Shown here piece by piece: positions 36,920 to 46,423 of a stretch of DNA of 64,000 nucleotides; positions within the stretch are counted from its first letter, which is position 1, and the number at the start of each line of letters is the position of its first letter. Below the pieces are notes generated by a model, which had not been told where the DNA came from, searched no databases, and saw nothing but the letters and a program-made list of their open reading frames with translations. The stretch lies in NCBI GenBank assembly GCA_913774665.1, contig CAJYHN010000013.1, positions 62,001 to 126,000 on the forward strand, written 5' to 3'. Source of the stretch: an uncultured Microbacterium sp. (lineage in GTDB: Bacteria > Actinomycetota > Actinomycetes > Actinomycetales > Microbacteriaceae). The position numbers were made by a program, and so were the translations under genes.

Positions 36920-37894
36920 GTGACCGTTTCCGGCATTCTGCCCCGCCCGCCCTTCGACCCCGAACTCGCTCCCATGCTCGAGGTGATCGGCCAGATGATC
37001 CCGCCCACGCTGACGGCCGAGATGCTGCCCGCCTTGCGCACCGGGGCGATACCGGGCATGCCGACCATCGCCGAGATCCTCGAGTCCGCGCAGCTCCAGT
37101 CGCGCGACGTCACGATCCCGGGATTCGAAGGGGCCGACATCGTCGTCTCGGTCATCGAGGCGAAGGGGCGCACCGGCACCGGCCCCGGCATCTTCCACAC
37201 GCACGGCGGGGGAATGATCATGGGAGACCGGTTCGGGGGCGTCGCGGGCTTCGCGGAGTGGATCCACCGGTACAACGCCGTGCTCGTCAGCGTCGAGTAT
37301 CGCCTCGCCCCCGAATTCCCCGACCCGCATCCCGTCGAGGACTGCTACGCGGGGCTCGTGTGGACGGCCGAGAACGCCGAAGGGCTCGGCATCGAGAGCG
37401 AGCGTCTGATGATCGCCGGTGGCAGCGCCGGCGGGGGCCTCGCCGCGGGCGTTGCTCTTCTCGCCCGCGACCGACGAGGACCCCACCTCATCGGGCAGAT
37501 GCTGATGTACCCGATGCTCGACGACCGCGACGCGACCGTGTCGACGCGTCAGATCGACGGTGTCGGCGTGTGGGACCGCGGGAGCAATCTGCTGGGCTGG
37601 GGCTCGCTGCTCGGTGATCGCCGGTCCACCGACGACGTGTCGATCTACGCCGCACCCGCGCGAGCCACCGACCTCTCCAACCTGCCCCCGGCGTTCATCG
37701 ACTGCGGCAGCGCCGAGGTCTTCCGCGACGAGGACGTCGCCTACGCCTCGGCGATCTGGGCGGCCGGCGGTCAGGCCGAGCTGCACGTCTGGCCCGGAGC
37801 GTTCCACGCCTCGGAGTCGCTCGCGCCTCAAGCCGCCCTGTCGCACGACGCCGTCGACGCGCGCGATCGCTGGATCCGCCGCCTGCTCGGCTGA
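36920..37894 (+). CDS. HSL-type (family IV) esterase, alpha/beta hydrolase
   Basis: 324 residues. The oxyanion-hole motif HTHGGGMIMGD (HGGG) lies near residue 93, the nucleophile elbow GGSAGGGLAAG near residue 170, the acid Asp/Glu in SAEVFRDED near residue 265, and His in GAFHASE near residue 295. All four support a hormone-sensitive-lipase-type esterase acting on small esters. GGAG stands six bases before GTG 36920. The regulator-like gene 37933 follows by 38 bp and may be cotranscribed. Confidence 0.88.
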   Translation: MTVSGILPRPPFDPELAPMLEVIGQMIPPTLTAEMLPALRTGAIPGMPTIAEILESAQLQSRDVTIPGFEGADIVVSVIEAKGRTGTGPGIFHTHGGGMIMGDRFGGVAGFAEWIHRYNAVLVSVEYRLAPEFPDPHPVEDCYAGLVWTAENAEGLGIESERLMIAGGSAGGGLAAGVALLARDRRGPHLIGQMLMYPMLDDRDATVSTRQIDGVGVWDRGSNLLGWGSLLGDRRSTDDVSIYAAPARATDLSNLPPAFIDCGSAEVFRDEDVAYASAIWAAGGQAELHVWPGAFHASESLAPQAALSHDAVDARDRWIRRLLG

Positions 37895-37932
37895 GCCGCG
37901 GTCCTATGCTGGGCGCGACGGAGGAGTGACCC

Positions 37933-38880
37933 ATGCAGGAGCTCGCGGGACGATTGAAGGTGCTCGACCCCGCCGCGAGCGAGTCGGTGAAGATCATCGG
38001 ATACTTCGACTCGCTCGTGGCCGGGGGCGCGGGAGTCGAGTCGGTCGTGCGAGCCGCGGCGATCCTGAGCGGCGTCCCCGCGGGCGCGCGGGTGCGCGGC
38101 CGGCTCATCGGCGTCGACGCCGACGGCGCGCGCACCGCACCTCGTGAGCCCGAGGGAGCGGATGCCGCCGACGCGCCGCGCCTGTGGCTCGAGCGTCAGG
38201 AGGGCGATGGTGTCAACGACGCCATGATCGTCGACCGCGCGCAGGTGGCCCTCTCGATCATCGTCGCGCGCGCCGACCCGACGATGAGCGCGGTCGAACG
38301 CGTGATCGACGCCACGACCTCGCGGGTGGATCGCGAGGCCGCCGCCCACCGCCTGCGCCTGAGCGGAGCGGTGCGCGTGGTGGCGGCTCCGCCCACCTCG
38401 CATCACGTGCTCACGGCATCCACCGTCCTGGCGACGCACGAGGGAGCGGTGTGGATCGGCCTCGGCGACGTCGTGCCCCCGGACGGGCCCGTCGGAACGA
38501 GCGTCGCGAGCGACCTCGACGATCTCCCACGCGCCTGCGCCGACGCCCGTCTCGCGCTGCGCCTCGCCGACGACCGACACCGCGTGATGGATGCCGCCGA
38601 CCTCGGCGTGCTGATCGTGCTGGCGCGGTCGTTCGAGGCGTCGGCGCCGCGGCATCCCGATGTCGAGGCTCTCGACGCTCTCGACGCCCGTGCCCTCGAG
38701 GCCCTCGACGTGGTCATCGACAGCGAGAGCATCCGGGCGGCGGCGACGCGGCTGTCGATGCACCACAGCAGCCTGCAGTCGCGCCACGAGACGTGGACGC
38801 GTCAGCTCGGATACGACCCGCTGAGCCCCCGCGGGCGTGCCCGGTTCCTCGCCGCACGGATGCTGCAGCGGCTGGGCTGA
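37933..38880 (+). CDS. PucR/CdaR-like transcriptional regulator
   Basis: 315 residues. The C-terminal 60 residues hold the PucR-type HTH: DSESIRAAATRLSMHHSSLQSR followed by YDPLSPRGRARFLAARMLQ. The preceding region is alpha/beta with no clear ligand motif. Regulators of this kind control purine, sugar-diacid or related catabolism. GGAGG-like bases stand before ATG 37933. It is probably in one transcript with the HSL esterase, so the esterase is a plausible target. Confidence 0.75.
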   Translation: MQELAGRLKVLDPAASESVKIIGYFDSLVAGGAGVESVVRAAAILSGVPAGARVRGRLIGVDADGARTAPREPEGADAADAPRLWLERQEGDGVNDAMIVDRAQVALSIIVARADPTMSAVERVIDATTSRVDREAAAHRLRLSGAVRVVAAPPTSHHVLTASTVLATHEGAVWIGLGDVVPPDGPVGTSVASDLDDLPRACADARLALRLADDRHRVMDAADLGVLIVLARSFEASAPRHPDVEALDALDARALEALDVVIDSESIRAAATRLSMHHSSLQSRHETWTRQLGYDPLSPRGRARFLAARMLQRLG

Positions 38881-39094
38881 CGCGCCGCAGGATCCACGCG
38901 AGACGCGCGGGCCCGACGGCAACGGCTCTCGATCGCACGGCGCCCGGCGGGCCGAGCGCGCGAGGTCCGCGACTGACTTTCGGGGCGCTGCGCGTCCCGG
39001 CGATCCGTGAAATCACGTCATCGGGAGCGGAAGCATTCCGGCGAATCGATCGACGACGGATAATGAGAGTTCCCGGACGCAAGGACGCTCCCTC
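38881..39094. other. Intergenic gap, no gene seen
   Basis: This 214-bp gap separates the PucR-like and LuxR-family regulators. It contains a comparatively AT-rich stretch near 39000-39070 (around ATAATGAGAG) that probably holds the promoter of the downstream gene. Nothing else was recognised. Confidence 0.35.
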
Positions 39095-41329
39095 GTGATC
39101 AAAGAGCCCCGCAGCGAGTTCGTGGGCCGCCGCCGCGAACTCGACGATCTCTCCGACGTGCTCTCGCGCAGCCGACTCGTGACCCTGACCGGGGTCGGCG
39201 GGGTCGGCAAGACGCGCCTCGCGGTCCGGGTGGCGAACGCACACGCACGACGCGCCTCGACCGCCGTGTTCTTCGTCGGGCTCGACGGCGTCGCCGACCC
39301 GCGCCGCGTGATCGCCGCGATCACACAGTCCCTGCCCTTGGGCGATCTCTCGGCCCGCGATCCGCTCGAGTTCATCGTTGACGCGCTCCAGGACGACCCG
39401 GTGCTGCTCGTCCTCGACAACTGCGAGCACGTCATCGATGCGGTCGCCTCCGTCGTCGACGAGATGCTCGACGCTCTGCCCCAGCTCACGGTTCTCGCGA
39501 CGAGCCGCCGCCGCCTCGACGTCGACGGCGAACAGGTGTTCGCCGTGCCCCCGCTGGGGACGGATGCCGTGGGTGAGGAGCCGGCCGAAGCCGTGGCGCT
39601 CCTGCTGGCCCGGGCGCGGGCCTCCGACGCCGGCTTCTCGCTCTCTCCCGCCGAGATCGCGACCGCCGCGGAACTCTGCCGCTCGCTCGACGGACTCCCC
39701 CTGGCGATCGAGTTGGCAGCCGGCAGGCTCCGCACCCTGACCGTGACAGAGCTCGCCCGCCGCCTGTCGCAGCGGTTCACGCTGCTGCGGGCGGGAGCGC
39801 GTGCCCCCGTCTCGCGCCAGCGGACTCTGCGAGCGGTGGTCGACTGGAGCTACGAGCTGTGCACACCGACCGAGCAGTCGCTGTGGGCCTCGCTCAGCGT
39901 CTTCTCGGGCCCCTTCGATCTCCCGGCGGCCGTGGCCGTGTGGGGCGGAGGCGAGGCGGAAACGGTCGACACCCTCGATCAGCTGATCGACCAGTCCCTC
40001 GTCGAGGCCGACCGAGAGTCGGGGCGATTCCATCTGCTCGAGACCATCCGCGGCTACGGTCGCGATCGGGCGGAGGAGTCGGGCGAGCATCCCCGCCTCG
40101 TCCGCGCTCACCTGGAGTACTACCGCAGCCTCGCTCGCCTGGCCCGCACCCACTGGTACGGACCCGCGCAGCGCACGATCCTCGCGGGGCAGCGCGCCGA
40201 CCGCGCCGAATTGGATGCGGCCCTCCGCACCGCCGCGACCCTCGACGCCGACACCGCTCTCGAGCTGTTCTCCGATCTGCGGTACCACTGGGCGGTCGGC
40301 GGCTTCCTCTCGGAAGGCCGTCGCTGGTCCCGCCGGCTTCTCGCCCTGTCCGGCGCGGCGCCCGCCGCCCGCACGCCGGCCCTGCTGGTGGCATCCTGGA
40401 TCGGCGTTCTGCAGGGAGCGCTCGACGAAGCACTCGACCACCTGGACGAAGCGCGGTCGCTACTGCCCCGACTCTCGCCGCTCGAGCGGGACCGGTGCGA
40501 GATCGAACTGCGACGCTGGAGCGGCACGCGCGCCCTGTTCGCCGGAGAAGGGGACCTCGCGCGCGACGAGCTCAGCCGTTCCATCCGGCTGGCCCACGCG
40601 AGCGGGCACCCCGAAGAGGCGCTGCTGGCGCAGTTCCAGCTGACGGTGGCGATGGTCCAGGACGACCTGCCCCATACGATCGGCCCGGCGCTCGAGGCCC
40701 GGATGTACGCCACGTCGATCGGCGAGCGGTGGCTGCGCTCGCTGTCGCTGTGGGCCGCGGGGCTCGCCCTCTACGCCGACGGCGACCTCGACGAGGCCGA
40801 GCGGCACGCTCGAGACGCCTTCACGTGGGAGGAGGGCATCGACGACCCGGTGAGCGACTGTCTCGTGCTCGAGCTGCTCAGCTGGATCGACGCCGCGCGC
40901 TCCCCCACCGAACGCACGGCGGTGCTGCTCGGCGCCGCGCGGGCCTGGTGGCGGCGCATCGACTCGGGGATCGCGGTCCACGGGCCGCAGATGCTCGCCC
41001 ATCACGACCGCTGCGTCGCGATCGTACGCCGGCGACTCGGCGAAGAGGCGTTCCAACGGCTATCGGCGATCGGTGAGCGCCTGTCGCCCGCCGAGGCCAC
41101 GGCCTTCGCGGGCGCGCCCGGACGCCCCGCGGCGGGGCTGAGCGCTCGAGAGAGCGAGGTGGCCGCCGGCATCCACGAGGGGCTCAGCAATCGCGAGATC
41201 GCCGAGCGCCTGGTGCTGTCGGTGCGCACGATCGACACGCACGTGCAGCGCATCTTCGCAAAGCTCGAGTTCACCTCGCGCGCGCAGGTCGCGGCCTGGT
41301 ACCGATCGACGCTCGAGAGTGTTCGGTAA
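39095..41329 (+). CDS. Large LuxR-family ATPase regulator (LAL/NB-ARC type)
   Basis: 744 residues. The Walker A motif GVGGVGKTRLA is near residue 33, Walker B LLVLDNCEH near residue 105, and the sensor segment LATSRRRL follows. LPLAIELAAGRL (NB-ARC GLPLA-like) is near residue 205. A helical repeat region of about 350 residues (TPR-like) leads to a C-terminal LuxR HTH (about 680-740) with LSARESEVAAGIHEGLSNREIAERLVLSVRTIDTH. Proteins of this type integrate a ligand signal with ATP. GTG 39095 has AAGGAC upstream. It probably controls the hydrolase/dehydrogenase operon that follows 81 bp later. Confidence 0.88.
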   Translation: MIKEPRSEFVGRRRELDDLSDVLSRSRLVTLTGVGGVGKTRLAVRVANAHARRASTAVFFVGLDGVADPRRVIAAITQSLPLGDLSARDPLEFIVDALQDDPVLLVLDNCEHVIDAVASVVDEMLDALPQLTVLATSRRRLDVDGEQVFAVPPLGTDAVGEEPAEAVALLLARARASDAGFSLSPAEIATAAELCRSLDGLPLAIELAAGRLRTLTVTELARRLSQRFTLLRAGARAPVSRQRTLRAVVDWSYELCTPTEQSLWASLSVFSGPFDLPAAVAVWGGGEAETVDTLDQLIDQSLVEADRESGRFHLLETIRGYGRDRAEESGEHPRLVRAHLEYYRSLARLARTHWYGPAQRTILAGQRADRAELDAALRTAATLDADTALELFSDLRYHWAVGGFLSEGRRWSRRLLALSGAAPAARTPALLVASWIGVLQGALDEALDHLDEARSLLPRLSPLERDRCEIELRRWSGTRALFAGEGDLARDELSRSIRLAHASGHPEEALLAQFQLTVAMVQDDLPHTIGPALEARMYATSIGERWLRSLSLWAAGLALYADGDLDEAERHARDAFTWEEGIDDPVSDCLVLELLSWIDAARSPTERTAVLLGAARAWWRRIDSGIAVHGPQMLAHHDRCVAIVRRRLGEEAFQRLSAIGERLSPAEATAFAGAPGRPAAGLSARESEVAAGIHEGLSNREIAERLVLSVRTIDTHVQRIFAKLEFTSRAQVAAWYRSTLESVR

Positions 41330-41410
41330 TCCTACGGATACCGCTTCGGGGTCGGGCGTTCGACACTGAGCCCGGCGACGCCGAGGTCGCCCCGTCCCAG
41401 GAGAGTCCGC

Positions 41411-42127
41411 ATGACCCCTTCCCCTCCCCGTCTCCTTCTCGTCCACGGCGCGTGGGCCGGCCCGTGGGTGTTCGACCGGCTGGGCGCCGAGCTGCGCGCG
41501 CGGGGCTTCTCCGTCGACACCGTGGCCCTGCCGACGATCGGTAGCACGGTCGACATGTACGCCGATGCCGCGGCGATCACCGAGAAGCTCGACGCCGCCG
41601 ACGGCCCCGTGACGCTGATCGCCCACTCCTACGGCGGGATCCCCGCGACCCAGGCCGGTGACCACCCGGCGGTCGAGCGTCTCGTGTACATCGCCGCGTT
41701 CGCCCTCGACGAGGGCGAGACTCTCCAGCAGGCGGTGGGCGGCGGCATCCCGGAGTTCTGGGGGATCGCCGACGGCATGGTCTCGATGGGTCGCTCCCGC
41801 GAGGAGCGCATCGCCATGGTCGCCGCCGACCTGCCGGCCGGGATGCCCCCGGAGCTCGCGGCAGAGATCGCCGACGCCTTTCGCCCGCAGTCGCTCGGCG
41901 CGTTCACCTCGCCCGTGACCCGCGTCGCGTGGAAGGCGAAGCCGACGACCTACGTGCTCACCCAGAGCGACGAGCTGGTGCCTCCCGCATTCCAGGAGCA
42001 CCTCGTCTCGCGTTCCGGTGCCGACGTGGTGCGCGTCGACACCGGGCACACCCCGTTCGAGGACGATCCGGCGTGGTTCGCCGGGGTCCTCGCTGACGCT
42101 CTCGCCGCGACGGAGGTGGCGAAGTGA
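41411..42127 (+). CDS. Alpha/beta hydrolase (esterase-like)
   Basis: 238 residues, one domain. LLVHGAWAGPWVFDRL holds the oxyanion hole, IAHSYGGIPATQAG the nucleophile Ser (about residue 77), QSDELVPP an acid, and DTGHTPFED the His. This matches the salicylate/methyl-ester esterase-like group (MES type) in Actinobacteria. The stop overlaps the aldehyde dehydrogenase start by 4 bp. Together the three genes could open an ester and oxidise the released alcohol and aldehyde, but this is inferred from order. Confidence 0.86.
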   Translation: MTPSPPRLLLVHGAWAGPWVFDRLGAELRARGFSVDTVALPTIGSTVDMYADAAAITEKLDAADGPVTLIAHSYGGIPATQAGDHPAVERLVYIAAFALDEGETLQQAVGGGIPEFWGIADGMVSMGRSREERIAMVAADLPAGMPPELAAEIADAFRPQSLGAFTSPVTRVAWKAKPTTYVLTQSDELVPPAFQEHLVSRSGADVVRVDTGHTPFEDDPAWFAGVLADALAATEVAK

Positions 42128-43587
42128 GCGTCGCGACGCTGACCGCCGGTCGCCTGTTCATCGGCGGGAAGTGGATGGATGCCGCGGACGGCGGCCGCAT
42201 GGACGTCATCGCCCCCTCCACCGGCGAGAAGATCACCGACGTGGCTCGCGCGGGCATCGCCGACGTCGACGCCGCGGTGGCCGCCGCCCGTCGGGCGTTC
42301 GACGAGGGCCCCTGGCCGCGCTTGTCGAGCCGCGAGCGTGCCCGCATCCTGCAGCGCGCCTATGCATCGATGCGCGAGAGCGCCGAAGAACTCGCGCAGC
42401 TCGAGAGCCTCGATGTCGGCAAACCCATCACCTTCGCGCGGGTCGTCGATGTGAACAACGCCGCCGAGCTGTACGAGTACTACGCCGCCCTCGGCCACCG
42501 CCTCGACGGAGAGGTCCGCGAGATCACGGCCGCGGCCCACGCGTACATCCGTCCCGAGCCGCTGGGCGTGGTCGCGGCGATCACGCCGTTCAACTTCCCC
42601 CTCATCCTGTCGAGCACGAAGATCGCTCCCGCTCTAGCGGCGGGCAACACCGTCGTGCACAAGCCCGCGAGCGACACCCCCTTGAGCGCGCTGCTGATGG
42701 CCGAGATCCTGCGCGACGCCGGAGTGCCCGAGGGCGTCTTCAACGTCGTCACGGGCCCCGGCTCGACCCTCGGCGATCACCTCGTGGGACACCCCGACGT
42801 CGACAAGGTCGCCTTCACCGGGTCGACCGAGATCGGTGCGCACGCGGCGGGTCTCGCCGGCCGCAACCTCACCCCCTTCACCGCGGAGCTTGGCGGCAAC
42901 GCGGCCAACATTCTCTTCGCGGATGCCGACCTGGATCGCGCCATCCACACGGTGATCTCCGCATTCGTGTTCAACGCCGGCCAGTTCTGCATGGCCGGTC
43001 CCCGACTGCTCGTCGAGCGCCCGCTGTACGAGGTGGTCCTCGGCATCCTGAAGGACGTCGTCCCCCAGGTGCCGTTCGGCGACATCGCGGATCCTGCGAC
43101 GGTGATCGGCCCGCTCGCGAGCCGCACGCAGCTCGACAAGGTCTCGGCGCTGGTCGAGCGGGCACGGGCCGCCGGGGCGCGGATCGTGACCGGTGGCCAC
43201 GCCGTCGATCACGGAGGGGGGTTCTTCTACGCTCCCACCGTGATCGCCGACGTGGCCCCCGACGCCGAGGTCGTCGTGGACGAGGTCTTCGGGCCGGTGC
43301 TCACCGTGCAACCGTTCGACACCGAAGACGAGGCCATCGCCCTCGCCAACGGCACGCCCTTCGGCCTGGCCAGCGGTATTCAGACCGCTGATCTCGCGCG
43401 GGCCCACCGCGTCGCCGCACGCCTGCGGGCGGGCATCACCTGGATCAACGGGTGGGCGGTGCTCGATCCCTCGGTACCGTTCGGCGGGGTCAAGGCGTCG
43501 GGCTGGGGACGAGAGGGCGGGCCCGAGGCGCTGCAGTCGTACCAGAAGGCCCACTCGATCGTCTTCGATCTGGGCGGTGCCGCGTGA
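42124..43587 (+). CDS. NAD(P)-dependent aldehyde dehydrogenase
   Basis: 487 residues. ITPFNFPLILSSTKIAPAL and FTGSTEIG bind the cofactor; the general base is E255 in AELGGN and the nucleophile is C289 in NAGQFCMAG. FGPVLTVQPF and the C-terminal GWGREGGPEALQSY are family hallmarks. It oxidises an aldehyde to the acid in the cytoplasm. The 4-bp overlaps with both neighbours (GTGA) show a tight operon with the alcohol dehydrogenase. Aldehyde substrate unknown; an aryl aldehyde is likely from the partner enzyme. Confidence 0.92.
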   Translation: MSVATLTAGRLFIGGKWMDAADGGRMDVIAPSTGEKITDVARAGIADVDAAVAAARRAFDEGPWPRLSSRERARILQRAYASMRESAEELAQLESLDVGKPITFARVVDVNNAAELYEYYAALGHRLDGEVREITAAAHAYIRPEPLGVVAAITPFNFPLILSSTKIAPALAAGNTVVHKPASDTPLSALLMAEILRDAGVPEGVFNVVTGPGSTLGDHLVGHPDVDKVAFTGSTEIGAHAAGLAGRNLTPFTAELGGNAANILFADADLDRAIHTVISAFVFNAGQFCMAGPRLLVERPLYEVVLGILKDVVPQVPFGDIADPATVIGPLASRTQLDKVSALVERARAAGARIVTGGHAVDHGGGFFYAPTVIADVAPDAEVVVDEVFGPVLTVQPFDTEDEAIALANGTPFGLASGIQTADLARAHRVAARLRAGITWINGWAVLDPSVPFGGVKASGWGREGGPEALQSYQKAHSIVFDLGGAA

Positions 43588-44684
43588 TCGCGGGGCGCGC
43601 GGCGGTCGTCGAGGCCGATGGCCGGATCGTCGTGTCCGACGTCGAATACGCCGACCCGGGTCCGGGCGAGGTGCTCGTGCGCCTGACCGCGACCGGTCTG
43701 TGCCACACCGATCTCGGGGTGCTGGCCGGCGGCATCCCGTTTCCGACGCCGGGGATCATCGGTCACGAGGGTGCCGGGCGGGTCGAGAAGGTCGGCGCGA
43801 ACGTCAGCGGGATCAGCCCCGGGGATGCCGTGCTCCTGAGCTTCACCTCGTGCGGCGCGTGCGCGGCCTGTGCGTCCGTCCATCCCGCCTACTGCGAGAC
43901 CTGGTTGCCGCGCAATCTGCTCGGTGGGCTGAGGGCCGACGGCTCGGGCGGGATCAGCCGCGACGGGGAGCCGGTGGCCGGCCACTTCTTCGGTCAGTCG
44001 TCCTTCGGCACGCACGCGATCGCCGACGAGCGCTCCGTCGTGCGCGTGGCCGGCGACGCCGATCTAACCGTCCTCGCGCCCCTCGGCTGCGGAGTGCTGA
44101 CCGGCTTCGGTTCGATGTGGAACGTGCTCGATCCGGGGCCGACCGACATCGTCGCGGTCTACGGCGCCGGGGCGGTGGGGCTGTCGGCCGTCATCGCGGC
44201 CTCGCTGCGCGAACCGGTGCAGCTGATCGCGGTGGATCGGGTGGCGAGCCGTCTCGACCTGGCGCTCGAGCTCGGAGCGACGGCCGTCGTCGACGCCTCG
44301 ACCGAGGACGTCGGCGCGCGCCTCGCCGAGCTGACCGGGGGCCGTGGTGTGTCGCTGAGTTTCGACACCACCGGACACCCGGGCGTCGCCCGGACGGCGC
44401 TCGATGCCGCGGCGGTGCGTGGAACGGTCCTCGTGTGCGGGGCACCGCCGCCCGGAACCGAGATCGGCGTCGACATCCAGGGCATCTTGACCGGCAAGAT
44501 CCTCCGCGGCGTCACGATGGGCGACGCCGACCCGCGCGAGCTCGTTCCGCAGCTCGTCGCCCTGCACGCCCAGGGGCGGCTGCCGCTCGAAAAGCTCGAG
44601 AAGCGTTACACGTTGGACGACATCGAAAGCGCGGTCGCCGACATGCACGCCGGCACCACGGTGAAGCCGGTGATCATGCACTGA
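43584..44684 (+). CDS. Zinc-dependent alcohol dehydrogenase (aryl-alcohol type, MDR)
   Basis: 366 residues. Catalytic zinc ligands are seen in GLCHTDLG and GHEGAG, and structural zinc in the four-Cys loop SCGACAACASVHPAYC. The cofactor site GAGAVGLSAV precedes VDRVASRLDLALELGA. The pattern resembles benzyl or aryl-alcohol dehydrogenases (XylB group). It oxidises an alcohol to an aldehyde that the preceding gene's product can convert to the acid. GTG 43584 overlaps the aldehyde dehydrogenase stop by 4 bp. It ends the operon. Confidence 0.9.
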   Translation: MIAGRAAVVEADGRIVVSDVEYADPGPGEVLVRLTATGLCHTDLGVLAGGIPFPTPGIIGHEGAGRVEKVGANVSGISPGDAVLLSFTSCGACAACASVHPAYCETWLPRNLLGGLRADGSGGISRDGEPVAGHFFGQSSFGTHAIADERSVVRVAGDADLTVLAPLGCGVLTGFGSMWNVLDPGPTDIVAVYGAGAVGLSAVIAASLREPVQLIAVDRVASRLDLALELGATAVVDASTEDVGARLAELTGGRGVSLSFDTTGHPGVARTALDAAAVRGTVLVCGAPPPGTEIGVDIQGILTGKILRGVTMGDADPRELVPQLVALHAQGRLPLEKLEKRYTLDDIESAVADMHAGTTVKPVIMH

Positions 44685-44741
44685 GCGCGGGTCACTCCGC
44701 AGGCGACCTCGCAGAACGGGCTGAGAACTTTCCGGGGTCGG

Positions 44742-45356
44742 TCACGCGACAGGATCGTTCAGCGCTTCTTCCACGCGTCGAAGCGCCGCCTCGCCTCCCT
44801 GCGTCAGAAGGTTCCGCTCCTCGGGGTGGTCTCGGAAGAAGCGCAGCACCACGGCGACATCATTCGGGTCCGCTCCGAGGTACGGCATGGAGGCGAGGAT
44901 CGGAGGCGAGCCGTTCGCGTCCGTGATCGACAGCTTCGCGGAGGGAGCGGCGACGACAGCGATGTCCGCGATGTCCTCCCACATCAGGTGGGCGTCTCCC
45001 GCACCGCGGATGCCGTGGATGCCCAGCTCCGTCAGTTCGAGCCCCGCGGGCAGCCGAGCCGACCAGAGCATGCGTCCAAGCGTCACCAGGCCGATCACCG
45101 CGATGACGCTCGTACCGACGACGATCGACCGCGACGCGCTTCCGGCCAGACCGTTGACGAGCCCGTAGACCATCGCCGCGGCCGGAGCGAGAGTGGACAC
45201 GGCAGCCGCCACCATCCAGCCGCCGCGCGACGCGCGCGGTTTGAACCAGAGCGACGGCGAGGAGGTGTCGATCAGGAGCCGACGTTCCTTGATGTATCGC
45301 AGCTGCATGGCCGCCCCGGTCACGGCCACGGCGACAGAGAATGCGATAGCCGCCAT
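44742..45356 (-). CDS. Membrane protein of unknown function with PH-like C-terminal region
   Basis: 204 residues. TM segments are near residues 2-18, 46-67 and 80-98. After LGIHGIRGAGDAHLMWEDIADIAVV comes a beta-rich part that resembles bacterial PH-like domains fused to membrane helices. No enzyme motif. It is transcribed towards the alcohol dehydrogenase and away from the iron operon. Function unknown. Confidence 0.65.
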   Translation of the reverse strand: MAAIAFSVAVAVTGAAMQLRYIKERRLLIDTSSPSLWFKPRASRGGWMVAAAVSTLAPAAAMVYGLVNGLAGSASRSIVVGTSVIAVIGLVTLGRMLWSARLPAGLELTELGIHGIRGAGDAHLMWEDIADIAVVAAPSAKLSITDANGSPPILASMPYLGADPNDVAVVLRFFRDHPEERNLLTQGGEAALRRVEEALNDPVA

Positions 45357-45440
45357 CGGGTCGATCCTGTCAAACGCTCTCGATCGGTGCGCGGGCCCGT
45401 GTGGGGAACCCGCCCGACGGTGCGAGCCAGAGCTATCTAG

Positions 45441-45459
45441 TAAGGTAACCCTTACCTAA
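45441..45459. promoter_or_regulatory. IdeR/DtxR-type iron box
   Basis: The 19-bp TAAGGTAACCCTTACCTAA is a near palindrome that closely matches the DtxR/IdeR consensus TTAGGTTAGGCTAACCTAA. It lies 41 bp upstream of the binding-protein start. Iron-loaded repressor here would shut off the whole siderophore operon. Confidence 0.88.
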
Positions 45460-45499
45460 CTCATAGTCACGGTATCCGCTTTCGAAAGGACATCTCGCC

Positions 45500-46423
45500 A
45501 TGCCCTCACGCCCCTTCTCCGGCCTCGCCCTCGCCGCTTTCGCCGGACTCGCGCTCGTGCTGTCCGGGTGCGCCGGTGGCGCGGCATCCACCTCCGATTC
45601 GACAGACACCGCGACGCACGAGGTCGCGCACGCCCGTGGCACCACCACGGTGAGCGATGCTCCCCAGCGCGTGGTCACGCTCGAGCCACTCGAGCTCGAC
45701 ACCGCGGTCGCGGCCGGCATCACCCCGGTCGGCGCCGCCGTCGCCAACATGGTCACGGGCGTGCCGAGCTACCTCGGGGTCGAGGGCGTCACGCCGGTCG
45801 GCACCGTCAGCGAGCCCGACCTCGAGGCGATCGCGTCGCTCCAGCCCGACCTGATCCTCGGAACCGAATCCCGGCACTCGGCCCTCTACGACCAGCTCAG
45901 CGCGATCGCTCCGACGGTGTTCATCGCCACGCAGGCCGATCCCTGGCGCGACAACGCGGCCCTCATCGGCGAGGCTCTCGGCCGCGAGGGCGAGGTGAAG
46001 AAGGCGGTGGATGCCGTCGACACCCGCTGCGGCGAGATCGCGGCCGCGCACAAGCTCGCGGGCAAGACCGCCGAGATGATCCGCCCGCGCGACGAGACGA
46101 CGCTGAGCCTCTACGGTCCGGTCTCGTTCGCCGGGAGCCTGCTCGAATGCGTCGGCTACACGATCCCCGACCACGCATGGAAAGACGGACTGCAGGCCGA
46201 CATCTCGCCCGAGAACATCGCCAGCGCCACCGCCGACGCTGTCTTCGTCACCACCACCGACGTCGCCGACCGCTCGACGATTCCGGCCGCGATCGCGCAG
46301 AACACGGCGGCGTTCCCCGTCGTGACGCTCGTCGACACGAGCACCTGGGTCGCGGGAGTCGGGCCCAAGGGCGCGCAGTCGGTGCTCGACGACATCGAAA
46401 CCTTCCTCGCCTCCGCGAAATGA
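45500..46423 (+). CDS. Iron-siderophore ABC transporter substrate-binding lipoprotein
   Basis: 307 residues. The lipoprotein signal ends in LVLSGCAGG, with lipid-modified Cys. Class III periplasmic-binding fold follows: RVVTLEPLELDTAVAAGI, LQPDLILGTESRH, then IAPTVFI and the long middle helix. FecB/FepB-type receptors bind ferric siderophores outside the membrane and give them to the permease. AAAGGA stands nine bases before ATG 45500 and an IdeR box lies just upstream. Its stop overlaps the first permease by 4 bp. Confidence 0.93.
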   Translation: MPSRPFSGLALAAFAGLALVLSGCAGGAASTSDSTDTATHEVAHARGTTTVSDAPQRVVTLEPLELDTAVAAGITPVGAAVANMVTGVPSYLGVEGVTPVGTVSEPDLEAIASLQPDLILGTESRHSALYDQLSAIAPTVFIATQADPWRDNAALIGEALGREGEVKKAVDAVDTRCGEIAAAHKLAGKTAEMIRPRDETTLSLYGPVSFAGSLLECVGYTIPDHAWKDGLQADISPENIASATADAVFVTTTDVADRSTIPAAIAQNTAAFPVVTLVDTSTWVAGVGPKGAQSVLDDIETFLASAK